A stretch of DNA of 35,203 bases from an uncultured Kangiella sp. (GTDB lineage: Bacteria; Pseudomonadota; Gammaproteobacteria; Enterobacterales; Kangiellaceae), in NCBI GenBank assembly GCA_950096615.1, contig CATNCP010000030.1, positions 1 to 35,203 of the forward strand, read 5' to 3'. The notes under the pieces are model-generated. The model made no database searches. It saw only the letters and a list, made by a program, of their open reading frames with translations, and was not told the origin of the DNA. Within the stretch, counting starts at the first letter, position 1. Every line of letters begins with the position of its first letter. Positions 17,981-26,505 of this stretch are shown piece after piece. A program made the translations under genes and the position numbers.

Positions 17981-20900
17981 CTACTCCACAGTTATCTTCA
18001 TAGAGTTACTAGAGCCATATATATCGTCATCATACATTTCCTCAATAGAAGTTGGTAACGCTGAAAACTTCCCTCGATGTGTCGCCTGAGAAATATACTC
18101 TATCTGATGTTGACCTGATGGTAATATATCGGCATAAAACTTTGCTGTCCTAACTCCAACTTGCTTCTCATTGAAATACCAACTTGACTCTAGCTTATCA
18201 AAAATAGCTTCTGGAGCTGATGTTGCCAGCGATTTGTCCTTTGGAAAAAAACCGCCCGGAACATAATCAGTTACAGCGACAAACCTTCTTTGGATAGGGT
18301 TGGTTATTTTAAGTTGAACCTTGACCCAGTCTCCTCGCTTGAAGGAGCCATCAGTTACTTTCACCCATTTCCCCTGCTTAAAAACGGAATAGACTCTTTC
18401 AATAGAAAAGCCTTTTGATTCAGACTTAGAGCTTAGACCGTCTACTTCATATTCAACAGTCGCTTCAAGGTAGCCGCTCTCTCCGCTCGGCCTATCCAGC
18501 TCAAGCTGACTGTTGCCCCGAGTATCTATCATAAGGGGCTTAGAGGTATTGTCTGTACCAACAGCCAGAGCCTGTTTTTGAATTTTAAATTGAAATTCAG
18601 AGGACTCGGACGGACTCTCATATTTATTGATATAGTCCGCAATGGCGATAGTACAGATGGCATTGCTAATCGTATTTCCAAAGTCACCTTTCTTATCACG
18701 GCGATACTCTAATGCAGTGCGCACAAATTTATGAGTGATGTTTCGCGATATATTCGAAGCTGTCATCCCCGATATAATATTGCAGTAAGTTTTTGCATTA
18801 AAATTAAAGTAGCTCCAATCTAGTGATTTATCATCCTCTAAAACTAGCTTTTTATTCGTCTCTATCGTATCTGCTAATATTTCTTCACTTAGCGTTTTGC
18901 TTTCATCAGCAAGTTCTTCATACTGTGCTAAAGACTCTAGCAAAATGCCTTTAGTAGCATGGCTAAGCTCTTCTCTTGAATTATAGGCTAGCTCAACGTG
19001 ATGTTTTGCTACCTTCTTTGATTCACTGTAGAAACTCAAAGAGATGGCAAGAAGCGCTCTCATCTCCTCTTCTATATCTCCCCTTTTTAATTCATCATAA
19101 ATAAACTTCTGCAGCTTTTCTAGAGCAATTGGGGTAAGTTCATAACCCTGTAAACGAAGTTTCTTTGCCGCATATAATGTATAAATACTTAAGAACTGAC
19201 TAACGTTATAATCATCTGGTTTAAAAAAGGCCATACCGCCGTTTGGCGCTTGAAAGTGAAGCATGGTATTAAGCGCCATATTGATGTTCATCCTTAGCCT
19301 AGACTCATCCTTCTCCGCATAATGACTAGAATTTAACTGATAAGCCGCTACTAAAGCTCTGCTTAACGTCTGTTCCCAGCAGTTATGGGGATAGTGTTGC
19401 ATATATTCATAGGCACCCGACAATTGCGAACTCATGCTGGATGACAAAGAAAGAGTTAACTCAGCATGATTATGAGCATTTTCTGGTATAGCCTCCAATA
19501 GCAGTGACTTTTGTTCTGGAAGTACGCTGTAATAAGTTTGGCTTCTCTCAATAGCAGTACCATACACAGGAATTTTGCTTAACACCCCGTCCTCTGCCCC
19601 CTCTGCAGATGACAACAGCGTTACAGTAAGGCTCTTTGTTTCAGGCACAGAAGCTCTAAACTTTACCTGTTTTTCATCAAATGGCGATACAAAATTGAAA
19701 GTCCCGATCGCTACACTCAGAACTGATTTATCTTCAGCTTTAACCTCAGCTGCAACCTCAATTTTGGGCAAAGTTTCTTCAGAGCGTGAATTTACCGTAG
19801 CATTACCCTCAAACTGGTCGCCAACAGAAACCTGCCTAGGCATACTCAGTCTTGACTCTAAGCTTTTTTGTGTTTTTACAGTGGAAGTTTCCGTCCAGAT
19901 ATCTCCACTCAAATCAGTTCCAAGGACTATGACTTTCCAGCTGGCTAAATTATCAGGAAGCTCAGCCTTTATCGTTTTCTCTTCGCCAGCCCTCACAATG
20001 ACGTTTGGGTTCCAATAAGCAGATTCTTTAAATAGTGTTCTCAACTGGGCCATGCTTATAGTTAAGTCACCCACTTTAACTCGCATACTGTTAGGACGAT
20101 GCAAACTTAGCAGGTTTGCATTAGGTGTATTCTCTTTTGGAAACAATGAAAAAGGTCTGCTCTCGGAAAAGCCTATATCTGAGCGTTTCAAACGAGATCC
20201 AGTGACCACAATTTTTTCTGCTTCGACTCCGTAGTCTGCCTCTCTATTTAATCTATCTCTTTCCATACTTCGCATAACGTTACTTGAGTATAGCTTTTCA
20301 GATAATGTGTACCTTGCAGGGTTTTCCCAAGATATTTTGTTTGGCGACAACTCTGACGAGTAGATGTCGAAGAAATCCCTGTTTTCCACTTGGTTGATAA
20401 TACTTTCATCAATAATGGCAATGGTATATTTCATCGAGTCACTATGATTATCAATAGTAATGTTGACTGACTCTCCAGGCTTTTTTTTGTCACTATCAAC
20501 AGCTAGATCAAATTTCTTAGGCTTCTTTGGAGGTGTCACCGTAATTCGCTGGGTGATGCTTGGGGAAAAATCTACCTGCACGGGATCTTTTGGGAGTACT
20601 TCTAAATCCCTAGGGAAAAGATTAACGCTAATATCAACGCCAGGAGCCATATCCTCACTAATTGCTAGTTTATAGCTTCCAAGGCTCTTGGTTACGTTTA
20701 AGACTTCATGCTTAATCTTTTTATTACGATGAACGACAATTAAAGCTGTAGCGTTTTTAAAAGGGTTACTGAATGATATATCGGCGATATCACCTACCTC
20801 ATAAACCCTTTTGTCAGCGTGGATTGTCATCTCAGCCGTATCGGATTTATCGGCACTATCGTCATAAAAGTATTGTTTCAGGCGAGAAGTTTGTTTTTCA

Positions 20901-23536
20901 CCATCAGGATAGACAATAGTAGCCAAGATATCATAATAGCCATTGACCTCAGGCATAAATGTACAGGTTTGATTAGTTCTTTGAATACATCTGATGCTTT
21001 CTATTGGATCTTCATTCTCGTCTTCCCATCGCCACGGAGAGGTAGACTTCTGTAGAGAAAAATCAACGTCTATATTATTTCGCTTTTTCCCATCTGGAGT
21101 GACAACAATAGTCTCAATATTAAATGGCTCGTTTGAAGAGCTAGACCAGCTGGAGTCTTTCACTCCTACAAAGTATGGCCTACTGGCGTAAGGTATTTTA
21201 ACCTCTCGGCTTACAACTCCTTCTTCACTAGCCCCGATAAGGGATGACTGGACAGTTACTGTTCCATATCTCACATTAGAATCAAGGATAGGTAATGCTT
21301 TGAGCGCAACTCCATTTTCATCTAACTTGCCACTTGAAAAAAATCTTGCTTCGCCACAGTCAATGCAATCATTAGCATCGAAGCGGTACTCATTAAAGTC
21401 TGACAGTTCATTTTCTATGCCAGCCTCTTCCACTCGCATCATAACTTCGACTTGGCCTTTTGAATAAGGGCCGCCAGAAAAGTACTCGGCCATAGTTTTG
21501 ATATCGACCCTATCGCTGTCAAATAACGACTCTTGCTTAATTTCAGTGCTTAATTTGACCGTGTTAGGTTTATAGTTAGCTACTGTGAAATAAGCTAAGC
21601 TATCAAAGTCGTCTGGCCCAGTAATACTTAAGTAATACTCTCCATCATCAATAGTATCAGGCAGTGTTACCTGCCCTGAATAGGTACCATACTCATCGAT
21701 CTTCGGATCGTTGACCTTATAAAAGCTATTACAATCATCGATTCTATAACAGTCATAGTCCCAGCCCCCTAGGTACAATAGTGACTCTTTTTTTAACTCT
21801 GGAATTACGAGCTTTTTATCATGAAGCTCTCGTAAATAAACCGTGTAGTGAACCACTTCACCAGGTCGATATATTGGCTTATCAGTAATTCCCCATATCC
21901 AGGCGTCTCCGTATAAAGAATAAACGTCTCTGACATAAGCAAGTTCACCTGATATGTTGCTTTTACTCCGGTGATTGCTCGTTAATAACACTTGTGAACG
22001 CCATTTGTCATCGAAGCGAAGAATTACTTTATTACCGCGATAACCCGGAGTATTCTTAAAAGCCTTCACAGCTTCACCTGTAGTTGTTGCAACCCCCTGC
22101 CTATTAGTTTGCAGCCAGACATTGTAAAGCTGCTTATCACCATCAAATATACTCGCTGCAAACTTTGTATTTCGAAGTGGCTTACCCGATTTTAAGTCTG
22201 TAACGAAGACGAGTAGCTCGTGATCACTTGTTGTCAGATGGACGTTGTAACGAGACTTTTGAATGGATAAAGGGCCAGAGGAGTCAGCCTCTCGATATAC
22301 AATCCTACCTGAGACCTGAGTAATATCCGAAAAGTCTTCAAGGCTAACTTTTGTAGAAACTACCGTATTTTTGCCAGGAGTCGTTTTTATTTCTTTATGC
22401 TGATAAGTTGGCTCATAGTTTAGGAAATCAAACTCTAATTCCACATTGTCTATATTTAAAGTATGCACTGACAAAGAAAAAGGATCATCAACGGTTAGGA
22501 CCTCTTCTGCATGAAAATTATGTGCCTTGGGCAAAAAATCATTAGCATTTACCGCAATATCTGAACGATTTAACTGTCGCCCAAAGATATCCTTCAATTC
22601 GGATAGGCACCCCAGTCTTATATCTTTATTAGCTTTGGAAACAGATAAGGTAATCTCTGAATTGATACGGTTATAGACGCTATAATCTGTGACTTCGTCA
22701 ATTGATGTTAAACAAGTTTCAACGGATGACTCATCAACAGGCACATTAAAATTAAGCCTAATACTGTTACTAGCCGTGCAGGGCTCATTATACTTTACCG
22801 GATCACGCCACCCCTCACGGCAGCTTCGCCCTAAATACTTAAAAGCTCCATAAGCTTCAAATTTTTCATCGAAAACTTTTTTTATTGATTGCAATTTGCC
22901 ATGAGGCGTTCTGATGCCTGCCGTTTGAAGTAACTCGTATGTTCGGTTGAGTTTCAACTCACTTTTCGGGGTTAATATCCAGCCTGTGTTAATGTTGTAT
23001 TCTGAAAGTTCATTTATATCGCTCTCTTTATCTGACTTTGCGGTCTTTAACTCAATCAGTTCGCCTTTATTGCTTTTTAGGAAAAGGGACTCTTCCAAAC
23101 TTGCGGGTTCAACCGATATATTAGTGTAAGCATTAAGTATTGGGTAAGTAGGCGTCTCCCAGCGTTCCACCCAAACACTGCGTACCTTCGGACGCACCGT
23201 CGAAAACTGATGCCTTATAGAAGAAACTTTCTCTCCATCAACATAGATCAACCCTTCTTTTAGAATTAATTCATAATTTGATGCAGGCGCTAGTGCAGAG
23301 GCTCCCTCCAAGTCACAACGTAACTGTTTCCTACTAACCCATACCCATATACAGTTAGAACTTGGTTGTATACTAATTGGAATTTCTTTAGCTGGTGTCC
23401 TTTGCACACCCTTTTCAAACTTAATTTTTATGTACTGATCACCATAATATTGATCAATGTCTACTGTTGTGTCAGCTGCGAGATTGCCAGATAACGCAAA
23501 CCCCATCAGAGCGGTGAGAAGTAACTTTATTGTCAT
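17981..23536 (-). CDS. Large periplasmic alpha-2-macroglobulin family protein
   Basis: The 1851-residue protein has a cleavable signal peptide (about 1-21, ending NLAA) with no lipobox cysteine, so it should be soluble in the periplasm. Macroglobulin repeats include the hallmark TDKPIYRPGE near residue 550. The A2M block (PDNLASWKVIVLGTD) is near 1190. The thioester motif CWEQ is intact at 1386-1389, and the C-terminal VTDYVPGGF region matches the last macroglobulin domain. Family members trap proteases that cut a bait region and then attach covalently through the thioester. The predicted bait region, about 280 residues before the thioester, contains IVVTGSRLKR (1109-1118), which looks like a TonB-receptor N-terminal motif. 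It is longer than E. coli YfhM (about 1650) and lacks the often adjacent pbpC. It is visibly AT-richer than metH. AGGGAAAAC precedes the ATG. Confidence 0.93.
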   Translation of the reverse strand: MTIKLLLTALMGFALSGNLAADTTVDIDQYYGDQYIKIKFEKGVQRTPAKEIPISIQPSSNCIWVWVSRKQLRCDLEGASALAPASNYELILKEGLIYVDGEKVSSIRHQFSTVRPKVRSVWVERWETPTYPILNAYTNISVEPASLEESLFLKSNKGELIELKTAKSDKESDINELSEYNINTGWILTPKSELKLNRTYELLQTAGIRTPHGKLQSIKKVFDEKFEAYGAFKYLGRSCREGWRDPVKYNEPCTASNSIRLNFNVPVDESSVETCLTSIDEVTDYSVYNRINSEITLSVSKANKDIRLGCLSELKDIFGRQLNRSDIAVNANDFLPKAHNFHAEEVLTVDDPFSLSVHTLNIDNVELEFDFLNYEPTYQHKEIKTTPGKNTVVSTKVSLEDFSDITQVSGRIVYREADSSGPLSIQKSRYNVHLTTSDHELLVFVTDLKSGKPLRNTKFAASIFDGDKQLYNVWLQTNRQGVATTTGEAVKAFKNTPGYRGNKVILRFDDKWRSQVLLTSNHRSKSNISGELAYVRDVYSLYGDAWIWGITDKPIYRPGEVVHYTVYLRELHDKKLVIPELKKESLLYLGGWDYDCYRIDDCNSFYKVNDPKIDEYGTYSGQVTLPDTIDDGEYYLSITGPDDFDSLAYFTVANYKPNTVKLSTEIKQESLFDSDRVDIKTMAEYFSGGPYSKGQVEVMMRVEEAGIENELSDFNEYRFDANDCIDCGEARFFSSGKLDENGVALKALPILDSNVRYGTVTVQSSLIGASEEGVVSREVKIPYASRPYFVGVKDSSWSSSSNEPFNIETIVVTPDGKKRNNIDVDFSLQKSTSPWRWEDENEDPIESIRCIQRTNQTCTFMPEVNGYYDILATIVYPDGEKQTSRLKQYFYDDSADKSDTAEMTIHADKRVYEVGDIADISFSNPFKNATALIVVHRNKKIKHEVLNVTKSLGSYKLAISEDMAPGVDISVNLFPRDLEVLPKDPVQVDFSPSITQRITVTPPKKPKKFDLAVDSDKKKPGESVNITIDNHSDSMKYTIAIIDESIINQVENRDFFDIYSSELSPNKISWENPARYTLSEKLYSSNVMRSMERDRLNREADYGVEAEKIVVTGSRLKRSDIGFSESRPFSLFPKENTPNANLLSLHRPNSMRVKVGDLTISMAQLRTLFKESAYWNPNVIVRAGEEKTIKAELPDNLASWKVIVLGTDLSGDIWTETSTVKTQKSLESRLSMPRQVSVGDQFEGNATVNSRSEETLPKIEVAAEVKAEDKSVLSVAIGTFNFVSPFDEKQVKFRASVPETKSLTVTLLSSAEGAEDGVLSKIPVYGTAIERSQTYYSVLPEQKSLLLEAIPENAHNHAELTLSLSSSMSSQLSGAYEYMQHYPHNCWEQTLSRALVAAYQLNSSHYAEKDESRLRMNINMALNTMLHFQAPNGGMAFFKPDDYNVSQFLSIYTLYAAKKLRLQGYELTPIALEKLQKFIYDELKRGDIEEEMRALLAISLSFYSESKKVAKHHVELAYNSREELSHATKGILLESLAQYEELADESKTLSEEILADTIETNKKLVLEDDKSLDWSYFNFNAKTYCNIISGMTASNISRNITHKFVRTALEYRRDKKGDFGNTISNAICTIAIADYINKYESPSESSEFQFKIQKQALAVGTDNTSKPLMIDTRGNSQLELDRPSGESGYLEATVEYEVDGLSSKSESKGFSIERVYSVFKQGKWVKVTDGSFKRGDWVKVQLKITNPIQRRFVAVTDYVPGGFFPKDKSLATSAPEAIFDKLESSWYFNEKQVGVRTAKFYADILPSGQHQIEYISQATHRGKFSALPTSIEEMYDDDIYGSSNSMKITVE
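20183..20212 (-). other. TonB-box-like IVVTGSRLKR motif inside the macroglobulin gene
   Basis: These bases encode residues 1109-1118 of the macroglobulin, preceded by glutamate-lysine and followed by SDIG. The same kind of sequence (xEEIVVTGSRIxR) typifies the N-terminal TonB-box region of many proteobacterial TonB-dependent receptors. It is not expected from macroglobulin folds. Its position agrees with the bait region, estimated from the distance to the thioester. Confidence 0.6.
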
Positions 23537-23584
23537 TGTTTTCCCTATTGTAATTTTTTAACAATCTATGACTGATTTTTAATC

Positions 23585-23646
23585 ACTATATTGGCCTTAA
23601 ATTGAAGTTGCAAGCAACGTTATAAAATAGCAAAGCCTGCACTCAA
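23585..23646 (-). promoter_or_regulatory. Candidate promoters of the macroglobulin gene
   Basis: Two overlapping candidates occur on the minus strand. One is TTGCAA (23613-23608) with TATAGT (23590-23585) at 17-base spacing. The other is TTGAGT (23646-23641) with TATAAC (23624-23619) at 16-base spacing. Each matches consensus at four of six and five of six positions. The leader would be about 40 to 75 bases. Confidence 0.4.
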
Positions 23647-23804
23647 GGCCTTAGTGATTAAGGTTATTGAAGATTAATGGCATAGTTTATAAACTAATTT
23701 AGAATAGGATTAAAGACACCTTGAGCTCCAGCACAACTACAACAGCCTCAATAATGAGCTATAAATACTAGTCGATAAGTGTTTTTTTGGACTAGCATGA
23801 ATGC
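23647..23804. other. Gene-free stretch at the presumed insertion junction
   Basis: I see no gene, RNA or transposase relic here. The only structure is an inverted repeat, CTAGTC (23768-23773) and GACTAG (23790-23795), enclosing a run of seven T and ending 9 bases before the metH remnant. It could be a weak terminator or part of the junction. Confidence 0.4.
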
Positions 23805-23918
23805 TTTGACACAGGAAAAATTGAAAAAGCTCAGGTTGAGGATTATGCTCAACGCAAAGATTGGAGCCTTGAGAAACCTGAGCAAGGGCTGCCACAGTCC
23901 CTAAACTACGATCCTTAA
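23805..23918 (+). pseudogene. Remnant of the 3' end of metH (diverged duplicate)
   Basis: These 114 bases encode 37 residues and a TAA stop, running from FDTGKIEKAQVEDYA to SLNYDP. They align without gaps to the last 37 codons and stop of metH (17820-17933): 29 of 37 residues and 87 of 114 bases are identical by hand count. Eleven codons differ only synonymously, which indicates divergence as functional genes before the duplication. The remnant has lost the tail's WLAP (here GLPQ). Homology stops sharply at both ends and no start codon or upstream metH sequence is present, so it is not expressed as a protein. Confidence 0.93.
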
Positions 23919-23940
23919 TTAACTGAGCAGATGTTGAACT

Positions 23941-24231
23941 ATGAACATAAACACTAAAAGGGGTGTTTTTTGGTTGGGCGGTATTGGTTTGATTTTGTCC
24001 ATTCCCCTCGTTGCTATGCAATTTACCCAAGAAGTGAATTGGTCACTCAGCGACTTCTTCTTGTTTGCAGGCTTACTTACTACCGTCGGGCTTATCTACG
24101 AGCTGGGGATACGCAAGCTCAGTTCTTCGATTAAGCGCAATCTTGTTACCCTATTATTACTCCTTACCTTCTTACTTATGTGGGCAGAGCTTGCGGTCGG
24201 TATTTTTAGCACACCTTTTTCCGGCTCATAA
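23941..24231 (+). CDS. Small three-helix membrane protein of unknown function
   Basis: This 96-residue protein has three hydrophobic segments, at about residues 9-28, 37-55 and 66-88, separated by short charged loops (ELGIRKLSSSIKR between the second and third). I do not recognise the family. It starts 22 bases after the stop of the metH remnant on the same strand. If the macroglobulin gene was inserted at the end of metH, this gene was probably the original downstream neighbour of metH. The ribosome binding site is weak (GAGCAG far upstream), which lowers confidence in the exact start, but the coherent membrane pattern supports a real gene. Confidence 0.6.
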   Translation: MNINTKRGVFWLGGIGLILSIPLVAMQFTQEVNWSLSDFFLFAGLLTTVGLIYELGIRKLSSSIKRNLVTLLLLLTFLLMWAELAVGIFSTPFSGS

Positions 24232-24288
24232 AAACGTTAACCTTAGCATGAAGTAAAGATTTAACTCACTGCTACCGACTTATGCATG

Positions 24289-24312
24289 TGGGGGATTAGC
24301 TTGAATCCCCCA
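24289..24312. terminator. Perfect GC-rich hairpin between convergent genes
   Basis: TGGGGGATT and AATCCCCCA form a perfect 9-base-pair stem around the loop AGCTTG. It sits between the ends of the small membrane protein gene and the convergent oxidoreductase gene. Neither strand has a T-tract after it, so it may stabilise 3' ends or act with Rho rather than being a classic terminator. Confidence 0.45.
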
Positions 24313-24331
24313 GCTAAACTGACGATTAAGC

Positions 24332-25318
24332 TTAATGAGTTATAACGACTTTTCCCGTCACCTTGCCACTTTCCAGTTGGGTGTGAGCTTTACCAACTTC
24401 TTCTAACTTGAACTCATGCTCATCCAGTATTGGTGATAAATGACCACCATCTACAATCTGCGTCAAAGTCGTTAAAATCTCCTGATGCTCACCGCGTTTA
24501 GTGTTGTGAATCATCGGAATTAGCATAAATACTACGTGTAATGACAACCCTTTCATGTGAGCAGTTGATAAATCCATCTCAACCAAGGAAACGGTCGTCG
24601 CTATCTGTCCATTTAATGCTGCAGCTTCAAAAGAATTCCTAAGATTTTCTCCACCAACAGAATCAAAGATCACATCAAAACCTTTTCCATCCGTGTACTG
24701 TTCAACATACGAGGATACTGATTCGTTAGTATAATTGATTCCCGTACCACCTAAGCTCTGAATAACTTGAATATGCTTATCGTTGCCCGCAGTAGAATAA
24801 ACCTCTGCGCCAAAATATTTAGCTAACTGGATAGCAACATGCCCGACACCACCTGCACCACCATGAACCAGTACTTTTTGCTCTTTGCCCACACCAGCTC
24901 TAATTAACCCTTCATAAGCAGTAATACCCACTAAAGGTAACGCAGCAGCTTCACGCATTGATAATGACTTAGGTTTATGCGCCACCAACTGAGCGTCAGC
25001 AACCATGTATTCAGCGAGACTCCCTTGTAAGTCACCTAGCCCGCCAGCACAGCCGTAAACTTCATCTCCGACTTTAAACTGCCCGACACCATCACCGACT
25101 TCTTCCACCACGCCTGCAAAATCCATGCCTAAGATAGCAGGAGTTTTTGGAGAAAACGGTAAGTCTGCGCCCATAGAGCGAATCATCGTATCGACCGTAT
25201 TGACGCTAGAAGCTTTAATATTAACTAACACATGTCCAGCTTTAGCCGAAGGCTTTTGTATATCGGTTAAATCAAATTGTTCTGCGTCGCCGTATTGATT
25301 AATTACCATTGCTTTCAT
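24332..25318 (-). CDS. Zinc-independent medium-chain dehydrogenase/reductase (quinone oxidoreductase-like)
   Basis: The 328-residue protein begins MKAMVINQYG, typical of the quinone oxidoreductase branch of the medium-chain dehydrogenase superfamily. GMDFAGVVEEVG is at 64-75, and the NADPH-binding Rossmann motif GGAGGVGH is at 153-160. The structural zinc cysteine cluster of alcohol dehydrogenases is absent. Such enzymes reduce quinones or alpha,beta-unsaturated carbonyls with NADPH in the cytoplasm; the substrate is unknown here. The gene is divergent from a LysR regulator with 99 bases between the starts, a common arrangement in which the regulator controls its neighbour, perhaps in response to reactive electrophiles. 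AGGA lies about 8 bases before the ATG. Confidence 0.9.
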   Translation of the reverse strand: MKAMVINQYGDAEQFDLTDIQKPSAKAGHVLVNIKASSVNTVDTMIRSMGADLPFSPKTPAILGMDFAGVVEEVGDGVGQFKVGDEVYGCAGGLGDLQGSLAEYMVADAQLVAHKPKSLSMREAAALPLVGITAYEGLIRAGVGKEQKVLVHGGAGGVGHVAIQLAKYFGAEVYSTAGNDKHIQVIQSLGGTGINYTNESVSSYVEQYTDGKGFDVIFDSVGGENLRNSFEAAALNGQIATTVSLVEMDLSTAHMKGLSLHVVFMLIPMIHNTKRGEHQEILTTLTQIVDGGHLSPILDEHEFKLEEVGKAHTQLESGKVTGKVVITH

Positions 25319-25375
25319 TGTGAATTCCTCATATCAAATTATGTACACAGTATATTTTCATTACCGATTAATGAT

Positions 25376-25390
25376 AATATCGATAATATT
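25376..25390. promoter_or_regulatory. Candidate LysR operator
   Basis: The dyad AATAT-CGATA-ATATT lies in the gap between the divergent oxidoreductase and LysR genes. It is a 15-base AT-rich inverted repeat of the size bound by LysR-type dimers. It is 28 bases from the LysR start, so it could also mediate autoregulation. Confidence 0.45.
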
Positions 25391-25417
25391 AGAATCACTT
25401 TTTATATTTCATTGATA

Positions 25418-26314
25418 ATGAACGTCGAACATTTAAAGCTATTTACTCGAGTGGAAGTCACAAAAAACATCAGCCAAGCCGGTCAAGAACTAGGCCTATC
25501 CCCCGCTGTTGCCAGCAATTACCTCAATAAACTAGAGCAATCACTCGGTGTTAAATTATTACACCGAACAACAAGACACGTCTCCTTAACTGAGGACGGG
25601 CAGGCTTTTCTGCCACATGCAATCGAGGTATTAGAAAGAATAGAAAGCGCGCGAGCAGCAGTGGGTGTTGGTAGTCAAACACCGCAAGGAACATTAAGAA
25701 TCACAGCGCCAGCATCTTTTGGACGAATGCATATCATTCCCGCGCTCAAAGCCTTCCTTAATAATTACCCCGATCTGACTATCGACTTAAAACTAAGCGA
25801 TACTATCGTAGATATGGTTGAAGGCGGTTTTGATATCGCCATTAGAAATGCCCAACTTCCTGACTCTTCTTTAATAGCAACTCGATTAGCCAAAGATCAG
25901 AGAGTCGTTTGCGTCTCTCCTGATTACATCAAAAAACATGGTAAGCCTACGGTTCCAAGTGACTTAAAAAATCATCAATGCGTCAATTTAGGTCAGTTAG
26001 ATGACTGGTATTTCAAAACAAAGAATGGCGATATTAACAAAATTAAAACCCACGGCACTCTCAGGGTCGATAATGGAGAGTCAATGAGAGATGCCAGCGT
26101 AGATGGCCTAGGCCTCTGCATCTGCTCAGTGTGGTGTGCTTATAAAGAATTACGGTCGGGGCAGTTAATACAAGTTCTAGAAAACCACCCTCTCGCTGAT
26201 GAGGCTGCTATCTGGGCAGTTTACCCAAGCTCAAGATTACTCGCGCCGAAAGTCAGAGCCTTTATTGATTACTTCAAAAATTTCTATGGCGAAACCGCCT
26301 ATTGGGAGCTGTAA
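25418..26314 (+). CDS. LysR-family transcriptional regulator
   Basis: From the ATG at 25418 the product has 298 residues, the usual LysR length. Residues 1-60 form the winged helix-turn-helix (MNVEHLKLFTRV, then SQAGQELGLSPAVASNYLNK and LGVKLLHRTTR). Residues of about 88-298 form the periplasmic-binding-protein-like effector domain. A longer open frame starts at 25277, but its extra 47 residues are unlike the family and overlap the divergent gene start, so the internal ATG is chosen. The protein resembles the large group of regulators controlling nearby oxidoreductases. It probably acts on the oxidoreductase gene at 25318 through the dyad at 25376-25390; the effector is unknown. Confidence 0.92.
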   Translation: MNVEHLKLFTRVEVTKNISQAGQELGLSPAVASNYLNKLEQSLGVKLLHRTTRHVSLTEDGQAFLPHAIEVLERIESARAAVGVGSQTPQGTLRITAPASFGRMHIIPALKAFLNNYPDLTIDLKLSDTIVDMVEGGFDIAIRNAQLPDSSLIATRLAKDQRVVCVSPDYIKKHGKPTVPSDLKNHQCVNLGQLDDWYFKTKNGDINKIKTHGTLRVDNGESMRDASVDGLGLCICSVWCAYKELRSGQLIQVLENHPLADEAAIWAVYPSSRLLAPKVRAFIDYFKNFYGETAYWEL

Positions 26315-26372
26315 ATTTATAGACAACTATTGATGTTGAAAGGTTTAAAGCGATTAGTGCTATAACCTCAGA

Positions 26373-26403
26373 AAATGGTCTTCTTACTCCCCCTATACCA
26401 TTT
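26373..26403. repeat. Inverted repeat upstream of the beta-barrel gene
   Basis: AAATGGT (26373-26379) and ACCATTT (26397-26403) form a perfect 7-base inverted repeat with a 17-base pyrimidine-rich spacer. It may be an operator or the 3'-end hairpin of the lysR messenger; there is no T-tract. Confidence 0.3.
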
Positions 26404-26505
26404 ACATTCCTTGCAGAAGCTAGCTCAGTATTATACATTTCACTCTGACCGCAACCTTAAAAACAAATATTAATAACTCACCAATAACTAATAGCAAGGA
26501 ATAAT

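Noticed and set aside
19575-20018. 147-residue plus-strand open frame inside the macroglobulin gene
   Set aside because: Antisense to the conserved A2M block; serine-rich low-complexity translation expected of an opposite-strand shadow.
23741-23930. Coding gene on the minus strand opposite the metH remnant (97 residues, 23737-24030)
   Set aside because: Its reading frame is antisense to the metH remnant and the small membrane protein, with no family features.
25277-25417. 47-residue N-terminal extension of the LysR protein
   Set aside because: The extra residues are unlike the LysR family, which starts at MNVEHLKLF, and the extension would overlap the start of the divergent oxidoreductase gene.
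26411-26437. TTGCAG...TATACA pair as promoter of the beta-barrel gene
   Set aside because: Spacing is only 15 bases and the -10 match is poor; another start cannot be excluded, so it was not listed as a feature.
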